Shown here one piece after another: positions 6,735 to 10,889 of a stretch of 10,889 bases of DNA. Location of the stretch: NCBI GenBank assembly GCA_005885565.1, contig VAXK01000031.1, positions 1-10,889 on the forward strand, read 5' to 3'. Within the stretch, counting starts at the first letter, position 1. The number at the start of each line of letters is the position of its first letter. The DNA is from Actinomycetota bacterium. Its GTDB lineage: Bacteria > Actinomycetota > Thermoleophilia > Gaiellales > Gaiellaceae. Under the pieces are notes generated by a model that worked only from the letters and a program-made list of their open reading frames with translations, was not told the origin of the DNA and did no database searches. The position numbers and the translations under genes are program-made.

Positions 6735-6843
6735 AGAGCCGCGTCCAGTACAGAGTGGTGCGCATGAAACGGCGGTGCGGCTTGCCTGTCCCCGCCGCGA
6801 GGTCGAGCACAATCGAGTCCGGGTCGAGGCCGAGCGCGCTCAC
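6727..6843 (-). pseudogene. Collapsed remnant of a second SAM methyltransferase
   Basis: GTG 6843 (GTGA overlap with the preceding methyltransferase stop) to TAG 6727-6729 gives 38 codons. Residues 2-21 read SALGLDPDSIVLDLAAGTGK, a class I methyltransferase motif I with its lead-in. After only six residues the sequence becomes TTLYWTRLSA, which resembles the C-terminus of the intact neighbour (ELVWTRLA). About 180 residues of catalytic domain are therefore missing in between, as expected if a paralogous methyltransferase had suffered an internal deletion. The two ends are similar to, but not copies of, the intact gene, so this was a diverged tandem paralogue. It cannot be an active methyltransferase. 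It might now act only as a short translated bridge between the methyltransferase and the oxidoreductase. Confidence 0.65.
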
Positions 6844-7562
6844 GCGAGTCGCGTCCACACGAGCTCGATCTCGACCGGGAGCCGGTACTCGCCCGAGAGC
6901 GAGTCGAGCAGCCGGCGACGCAGCGCCTCCCGCTCCGCCTCGTCGAGCGAGGCGATCGAGCTGGTGGAGCAGAAGAGCGTCGCGAGCTCTTCCGCCGACC
7001 GCGCCGTCTCGTCGCGGAGCCTCTCCTCGCGCGGCGCCTCGAAGCGCGACCCGTCGAACGCGCCGCGCCACGCCTGGACGTCGGCCCGGAAGCAGCGCCC
7101 CGAGCGCTCGAACGGCTCCCGGAGAAGCTCGGTCGCCGCCGCCGGGATCGGCGGGTCCGTCTCCCACCAGTCGTTCCAGAGCAGCACGAGCCCGCCCCGC
7201 GGCCGGAGCACACGTGCGATCTCGGCGAGAGCCACAGCCGCCTCGAACCAGTGGAAGGCGTCGCCGACGAACACCGCGTCCGCGGACGCGTCCGGAAGCG
7301 GGATCCGCTCGGCCGTTCCGGCGCGCGACTCGATCTCCAGCAGCGCCCGCATCCGCTCGTCGGGCTCGACCGCGACCACCCGGTCGAAGCGCTCGGCGAG
7401 GAGCCGCGTGAGCTTCCCCGTCCCGGCGGCGAGGTCGACGACCTCCGCCTCTCGACCGAGCCCGAGCAGCGCCGCCGCCCGGTCGACGGCCGCGGGCGGC
7501 CACTCCGGTCGAACCCTCTCGTAGTCGGTCGCGGCGGCGCCGAAGCTCTGCGCCAGGCGCAT
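6840..7562 (-). CDS. Class I SAM-dependent methyltransferase
   Basis: The protein is 240 residues from ATG 7562. The N-terminal QSFGAAATDYERVRPEWP is typical of small-molecule methyltransferases of the Methyltransf_11/25 type. Motif I is VVDLAAGTGKLTRLL (41-55); the acidic residue binding the SAM ribose is Glu 66 in VAVEPDERM; AERIPLPDASADAVFVGDAF (85-104) leads to the FHWF block and then IARVLRPRGGLVLLWN. The FHWF pattern is shared with trans-aconitate-methyltransferase-like and related proteins; the substrate is not readable. The start lies 5 bases after the acyl-CoA dehydrogenase stop, so the two are cotranscribed, and translation probably reinitiates because no strong ribosome site is seen. 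Its own TGA overlaps the GTG of the methyltransferase remnant. Confidence 0.88.
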   Translation of the reverse strand: MRLAQSFGAAATDYERVRPEWPPAAVDRAAALLGLGREAEVVDLAAGTGKLTRLLAERFDRVVAVEPDERMRALLEIESRAGTAERIPLPDASADAVFVGDAFHWFEAAVALAEIARVLRPRGGLVLLWNDWWETDPPIPAAATELLREPFERSGRCFRADVQAWRGAFDGSRFEAPREERLRDETARSAEELATLFCSTSSIASLDEAEREALRRRLLDSLSGEYRLPVEIELVWTRLA

Positions 7563-7567
7563 GCTCG

Positions 7568-8749
7568 CTACGCCACGCCCGCCAAAAGGAACGCGCGGTT
7601 CTCCTTCGCCATCTCGCGTGCGATGACGAGGCGCTGGATCTCGTTCGTGCCCTCGTAGATCTGCGTGATCTTCGCGTCGCGCATCATGCGCTCGACGGGG
7701 TACTCCTGGATGTAGCCGTAGCCGCCGAGGATCTGGACGGCGTTCGTCGTGACCTCCATGGCCACGTCCGAGCAGTACAGCTTCGCCATCGCCGAGATCT
7801 TCGTCAGCTCCGGGCCGTCGACGCCGTCGTCGATGAGCTGGCCGCACTTGTAGAGGAGCCCGCGCGCCGCCTCGCACTTCGTCTCCATGTCGGCCAGCAT
7901 CCCGCCCACGAGCTGGTGCTCGGCGATCGGCTTGCCCATCGTCTCGCGGCTCTTCGCGTACTCGAGCGCGTAGTCGGTGGCGCCCTGCGCGATCCCGAGG
8001 CCCTGCGCGCCGATCCCCGGCCGCGAGCGGTCGAGGACGCGCATCGCGATCTTGAAGCCCTCGCCCTCCTCGCCGATCAGGTTCCCGGCCGGGATGCGGC
8101 AGTCGTTGAAGAAGATCTCGCCGGTGGTCGAGCCCTTGATCCCCATCTTCGGCTCGATCCGACCCACCTCGAAGCCGGGCGTGCTCGCCTCGACGACGAA
8201 GGCCGAGATCCCGGAATGGCCTTCGCCCGGACCGGTCTTCGCGAAGACCGTGTACAGCTCGGCCACGCCGGCGTTCGTGATGAAGCGCTTCGAGCCGTTG
8301 AGGACGTACTCGTCGCCCTCGCGCCGGGCCTCGGTGCGCATCGCCGCCGAGTCGGAGCCGGAGCCGGGCTCGGTGAGCGCGTAGGCGGCGAGCCACTCGC
8401 CGCTCGCGAGCCGCGGCAGCCAGCGCTCCCTCTGCTCGTCAGTTCCGGCCAGCCTGAGCGCGAGCGAGCCGAGCTTCTGCACGGCGATGATCAGGCCGCT
8501 CGTCGCGCAGACCTTCGAGATCTCCTCGATCGCGACGAGCGCGAGCAGCGAGCTGGCCCCGAGCCCGCCGTGCTCCTCCTCGTAGAGGATCCCGAAGAGC
8601 TCGTGCTCGCGGAAGAGCTCGACGACGTCCCAGGGGAACTCGGCCGTCCGGTCGATCTCTGCCGCCCGCGGCGCAATCCGGTCGCGCGCGAGCGTGCGCA
8701 CGAGGTCGCGGATCTCGCGCTGCTCGTCAGAGAGCGGGTCGGCCGCCAC
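7568..8749 (-). CDS. Acyl-CoA dehydrogenase
   Basis: The protein is 393 residues from GTG 8749, the normal length for the family. It is an FAD enzyme that introduces a trans-2 double bond into an acyl-CoA and passes electrons to electron-transferring flavoprotein. The N-terminal helical domain starts LSDEQREIRDLVRTLARDRI. The FAD/substrate block ALTEPGSGSD is at 124-133, followed by GSKRFITNAG. The C-terminal block GGYGYIQEYPVERMMRDAKI leads to IYEGTNEIQR, where Glu 366 is the catalytic base at the position used by short- and medium-chain and branched-chain enzymes (isovaleryl-CoA and long-chain enzymes place it elsewhere). Chain length cannot be read reliably. No good ribosome site precedes the GTG (the upstream bases read CTCCTCCC), but the stop of the membrane-protein gene is only 9 bases away, so translation probably depends on coupling. 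Confidence 0.95.
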   Translation of the reverse strand: MAADPLSDEQREIRDLVRTLARDRIAPRAAEIDRTAEFPWDVVELFREHELFGILYEEEHGGLGASSLLALVAIEEISKVCATSGLIIAVQKLGSLALRLAGTDEQRERWLPRLASGEWLAAYALTEPGSGSDSAAMRTEARREGDEYVLNGSKRFITNAGVAELYTVFAKTGPGEGHSGISAFVVEASTPGFEVGRIEPKMGIKGSTTGEIFFNDCRIPAGNLIGEEGEGFKIAMRVLDRSRPGIGAQGLGIAQGATDYALEYAKSRETMGKPIAEHQLVGGMLADMETKCEAARGLLYKCGQLIDDGVDGPELTKISAMAKLYCSDVAMEVTTNAVQILGGYGYIQEYPVERMMRDAKITQIYEGTNEIQRLVIAREMAKENRAFLLAGVA

Positions 8750-8758
8750 GGGAGGAGT

Positions 8759-9154
8759 CTAGAAGCGGTCCAGATCCCTCGTGTCGGGCGACCAGGCCCG
8801 GCAGAAGACATAGGCCGCCGCGGCAAGCCCGGCGGCGCCCATCGCGACGGCGATCCAGATGCGCAGGTCGACGGTGGTCGTCAGCGCGACGAGCAGGAGC
8901 GGGAAGTACGCGAGCACCCCGAAGAGGGCGCCGACGACGAGGCAGTCGCCCGCGAGCCTGAGCGGGTTCTGGCCGTTCGGCAGCAGCAGGTCGGCCTGCG
9001 TGACCCGCGGCATGGGGTGCAGCGGGTGCGTGCGCAGCCTGATCGTCGCGCGGCCCCAGCCCTTCCGGTCGTCCTCGGCGCCGAAGATCCGCTCGAGCGG
9101 GCCGCCCGGCTCGACGTGCGGGCGTACGAGGTCGTCGTCGCCTGCGTCCGGCAC
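8759..9154 (-). CDS. Two-span membrane protein, uncharacterised
   Basis: The protein is 131 residues from GTG 9154, which has AGGA 7 bases upstream (TAGGATCTCGGC), overlapping the stop of the VOC remnant. Residues 1-70 are hydrophilic, with an acidic start (PDAGDDDLV) and a segment rich in Arg and His (IRLRTHPLHPMPRV). Two hydrophobic spans follow at about 72-92 (LVVGALFGVLAYFPLLLVAL) and 98-119 (RIWIAVAMGAAGLAAAAYVF), then a short tail ending DTRDLDRF. With two spans, both termini should be on the same side, probably cytoplasmic. I do not recognise the family. Its place, 9 bases after the VOC stop and 9 bases before the acyl-CoA dehydrogenase, makes it part of the minus-strand cluster. Confidence 0.75.
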   Translation of the reverse strand: MPDAGDDDLVRPHVEPGGPLERIFGAEDDRKGWGRATIRLRTHPLHPMPRVTQADLLLPNGQNPLRLAGDCLVVGALFGVLAYFPLLLVALTTTVDLRIWIAVAMGAAGLAAAAYVFCRAWSPDTRDLDRF

Positions 9155-9163
9155 GCCGAGATC

Positions 9164-9226
9164 CTACGCCCCGCGGTTGTGGCTGAGGACCTCGACGTTG
9201 TTGCCGTCCTGATCGAACACTTTGGT
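9164..9226 (-). pseudogene. 3' end of a truncated VOC/glyoxalase-family gene
   Basis: The minus-strand frame ending at TAG 9164-9166 reads KVFDQDGNNVEVLSHNRGA. The D-x-DGNNVEV pattern is the C-terminal strand and metal-binding Glu of vicinal-oxygen-chelate proteins (glyoxalase and extradiol dioxygenase-like), normally followed within a few residues by the protein end, as here. Upstream, beyond about 9226, the frame continues as ESLPSTRDIT, which does not resemble the family and lies in the AT-rich stretch before the recombinase. The rest of the gene, over 100 residues, is missing from the window. The cleanest explanation is integration of the recombinase-bearing element into this gene; the exact break is uncertain by about 15 bases. 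It was the most upstream visible gene of the minus-strand cluster. Confidence 0.65.
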
Positions 9227-9231
9227 AATAT
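9201..9231 (+). promoter_or_regulatory. Candidate promoter for the recombinase
   Basis: TAATAT at 9226-9231 fits a -10 element (TANNNT), 22 bases before the recombinase ATG. TTGCCG at 9201-9206 is a partial -35 match with a long 19-base spacer. If correct, the -35 lies in the host VOC sequence and the -10 at the junction. It is the only AT-rich promoter-like site in the window. Confidence 0.4.
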
Positions 9232-9253
9232 CTCTCGTAGAGGGCAAGGATTC

Positions 9254-10702
9254 ATGTTCGACGTCTATATCCGGGTGAGCAGGCTGGGGGAGCGCTCCGA
9301 GGGGGAGGCGACCGAGGTCTATGAGGCGCAGTGTCGGGCCTGGGCCGAGCGGGCGGGGGTCGGCGTCGATCTGGTCGAGGAGGACACCGACGTCAGCGGC
9401 GCCACCGCGGTCGCCGAGCGGAAGCTGGAGCGTCTGATCCAACGCGTCGAGGGGGGCGAGTCGGAGGGCATCATCACCCCCTACCTCGATCGTTTCGGAC
9501 GCGACCTGATCGAGGGCGCGCTCGCCTATCGACGGCTGAAGCTAGCCGGCGGCCGCCTGGTCTGTGTCCACGATGGGATCGACTCCGAGCGGCCGGGCGA
9601 CGAGTTCCAGTTTCAGATCCGGATGGTCTTCGCCGAGGACTACCTGCGGCGCACGCGCTCGAACTTCCAGGCGGCGGTCGAGCGCGCGGCCGCGCGCGGC
9701 GTCTACCTGGCGGGCAGAGCGCCCTTCGGCTACCGCAAGGACGAGCAGGGGAAGCTGGTCGTCGACGAGCAGCGCGCCCCGCTCGTCGTCGAGCTCTATG
9801 CGCGCCGCGCCGGCGGCGCCAACGTCGGCCAGCTCACCCGCTGGCTGCAGGGCGAGGGCGTCGAGATCACCAAGTCGGGTGTGCGCTCGATCCTCAAGAA
9901 CCGCGCCTACCTGGGCGAGATGCGGGTCCAGAGCGGGCGCCGGGGCGCGCCGAGCGTGCGCAAGAACCACCACCCGCCGATCCTGAGCGACCAGCAGTGG
10001 GAGGCAGGCCAGGTCAAGCACGACTACGTCCCCCGCAGCGGGCTCACCAAGGACGCCCGCCTGCGTGGGCTCGTCTACTGCGCCAGCTGTGGCAAGCGCT
10101 GCAAGCTGACCCTGTACGGGCCCGCGGGCAAACGCAAGACGACCTACACCTGCACCTACGAGCGCTGCCCCGCACACGCGGGCATGAAGGCGAGCAAGCT
10201 CGACGCCCACATCGACGATCTGCTCTGGCGGGCCGCCGCCGAGCACGAGCCGCACGTCGAGGCCGTCATCCTCGGCGACCGCCGCTACAGCGAGGCGCTC
10301 CTCGCCGTGGAAGCGGCGCGCCGCGACTTCGAGCAGTTCCGGGACAGCATCGAGCTGCAGCGCGAACTCGGGATCGAGGGCTTCGCCCACGGCCTCAAGG
10401 TGCGCAAGCAGGCACTCGAGCTCACCCGCCGCCAGCTCGCGCACGTGCGCCGCCCGCCCGGCAGCAGCGGCTCCAAGCAGCGGATCAGCTTCGAGGAGTT
10501 CATGCGCGAATACGAGCGCGAGCGCTACCTCCAGTTCATCGAGCGGATCCGGCTCAAGCCCGCCGGCCGGGTCGGCGCGCGCCTCCCCCCGGTCGAGGAG
10601 CGCGTCGAGGTCTACTTCGTCGGCTCCGAGCAGCCCTACGCGCCGGAGCCGATCCGTGGCGATCCGGCGACGCTCGCGCTTCTGCACGCCGCACACACCT
10701 AG
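9254..10702 (+). CDS. Large serine recombinase / site-specific integrase
   Basis: The protein is 482 residues from ATG 9254, with AAGGA 3 bases upstream. The N-terminal resolvase domain (about 1-145) carries the catalytic Ser 9 in YIRVSRLGER, with Arg 7, then DTDVSGAT (45-52) and YLDRFGRD (77-84) with the conserved Arg positions. The Recombinase domain (about 150-260) has GRAPFGYRKDEQGKLVV and SGVRSILKNRAYLGEM. A zinc ribbon follows: Cys 276 and Cys 279 (YCASCG), with Cys 300 and Cys 305 (CTYERC) as the likely other pair. Residues about 345-398 are charged and coiled-coil-like, as in integrases that need a directionality factor. These enzymes cut both strands through a Ser-DNA bond and rotate half-sites to integrate or excise DNA. 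The length is within the integrase range and well above small resolvases. An upstream extension of the frame exists but lacks recombinase features. Its partners are not in the window. Confidence 0.95.
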   Translation: MFDVYIRVSRLGERSEGEATEVYEAQCRAWAERAGVGVDLVEEDTDVSGATAVAERKLERLIQRVEGGESEGIITPYLDRFGRDLIEGALAYRRLKLAGGRLVCVHDGIDSERPGDEFQFQIRMVFAEDYLRRTRSNFQAAVERAAARGVYLAGRAPFGYRKDEQGKLVVDEQRAPLVVELYARRAGGANVGQLTRWLQGEGVEITKSGVRSILKNRAYLGEMRVQSGRRGAPSVRKNHHPPILSDQQWEAGQVKHDYVPRSGLTKDARLRGLVYCASCGKRCKLTLYGPAGKRKTTYTCTYERCPAHAGMKASKLDAHIDDLLWRAAAEHEPHVEAVILGDRRYSEALLAVEAARRDFEQFRDSIELQRELGIEGFAHGLKVRKQALELTRRQLAHVRRPPGSSGSKQRISFEEFMREYERERYLQFIERIRLKPAGRVGARLPPVEERVEVYFVGSEQPYAPEPIRGDPATLALLHAAHT

Positions 10703-10726
10703 CTCGCACCGCACCCGCCGAGCGAA

Positions 10727-10744
10727 CGGCGGCGCGAGCCGCCG
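10727..10744 (+). terminator. GC-rich hairpin with GCGA tetraloop after the recombinase
   Basis: CGGCGGC at 10727-10733 pairs perfectly with GCCGCCG at 10738-10744 around a GCGA loop, which is a stable GNRA-type tetraloop. It lies 24 bases after the recombinase stop and has no T-run downstream. It could be a GC-type terminator or an mRNA-stabilising hairpin. The remaining bases to 10889 show no convincing gene or other site. Confidence 0.45.
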
Positions 10745-10889
10745 GGCCAAGCCCCCCACGCGCGCGCGTCAACAGGAGCAGCGCCTGCACGCGAACACAC
10801 CCCGCTTCCCTCCAGCCGCCCGCACGGAGCTCCGCGCACCGCGCGAGCCCCTACTACTAGCCCGACGACTCCGCCTCCCCCGCCCCTCC

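Larger units (their letters stand above)
9220..10889 (+). mobile_element. Left end of an integrated element (serine recombinase type), right end outside window
   Basis: A serine recombinase gene begins just inside a point where a VOC gene breaks off. Bases 9221-9253 have 14 G/C out of 33, against a surrounding sequence that is far richer in G/C. Large serine integrases usually lie next to one attachment site and often integrate inside protein-coding genes, and this layout fits. No tRNA is present at the junction, as expected for this recombinase class. The body and far end are not in the window, so whether it is a prophage, an integrative conjugative element or a small mobilisable island cannot be told. 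Confidence 0.6.

Noticed and set aside
7916..9253. A long plus-strand open frame continuing upstream of the recombinase
   Set aside because: It runs antisense through the acyl-CoA dehydrogenase and membrane-protein genes and has no recognisable domain; recombinase features begin at ATG 9254, which has a ribosome site.
9155..9253. A tRNA gene as integration target
   Set aside because: No cloverleaf arms or CCA-type 3' end are visible, and the VOC coding frame reads through most of the interval.

Overview
The window is very GC-rich. It carries two tightly packed, convergent gene clusters of actinobacterial type, with a site-specific recombinase at the right edge. GTG starts, 4-base stop/start overlaps, an actinobacterial-type HhH-GPD protein and a TPR fragment of the LuxR-regulator kind together suggest a high-GC actinobacterium, possibly of the Thermoleophilia/Gaiellales group. 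The taxonomic placement is inference from family resemblance. I see no rRNA, tRNA or CRISPR.

Left edge (1-462, minus strand): an N-terminally incomplete TPR-type protein fragment runs off the window. Upstream of it is a 56-residue single-span membrane protein that lies head to head with the plus-strand cluster.

Plus-strand cluster (500-4823): GMC-family FAD oxidoreductase, HhH-GPD DNA-glycosylase-like protein, phospholipase-D-superfamily protein with two HKD motifs, a secreted protein of a conserved but uncharacterised family, and a cupredoxin-like lipoprotein. Junctions are 10 bases, 4-base overlap, 4-base overlap and 8 bases, so this is very probably one operon. The phospholipase-D gene appears to start at CTG, inside the preceding stop (CTGA). 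The last gene overlaps the tail of the opposing cluster by 7 bases, beside a perfect 14-base palindrome.

Minus-strand cluster, read right to left (9226 to 4817): the 3' end of a VOC/glyoxalase-type gene, a two-span membrane protein, an acyl-CoA dehydrogenase, a class I SAM methyltransferase, a 38-codon collapsed remnant of a second methyltransferase, a phytoene-dehydrogenase-like FAD oxidoreductase and an SRPBCC-fold lipid-binding-type protein. The dehydrogenase, methyltransferase, oxidoreductase and SRPBCC protein fit metabolism of a hydrophobic acyl or isoprenoid-like substrate, but no substrate can be read from the sequence.

Right edge (about 9220-10889): a 482-residue serine recombinase (integrase class) is encoded away from the truncated VOC gene. 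The short AT-rich segment between them is the likely junction of an integrated element whose body continues past the window. The insertion cuts off the first gene of the minus-strand cluster and probably separates the rest from its original promoter.

I do not see a clearly new defence or biosynthetic system. The most informative points are the integration junction, the collapsed methyltransferase, two probable CTG starts, and a small membrane gene that length cut-offs would miss.
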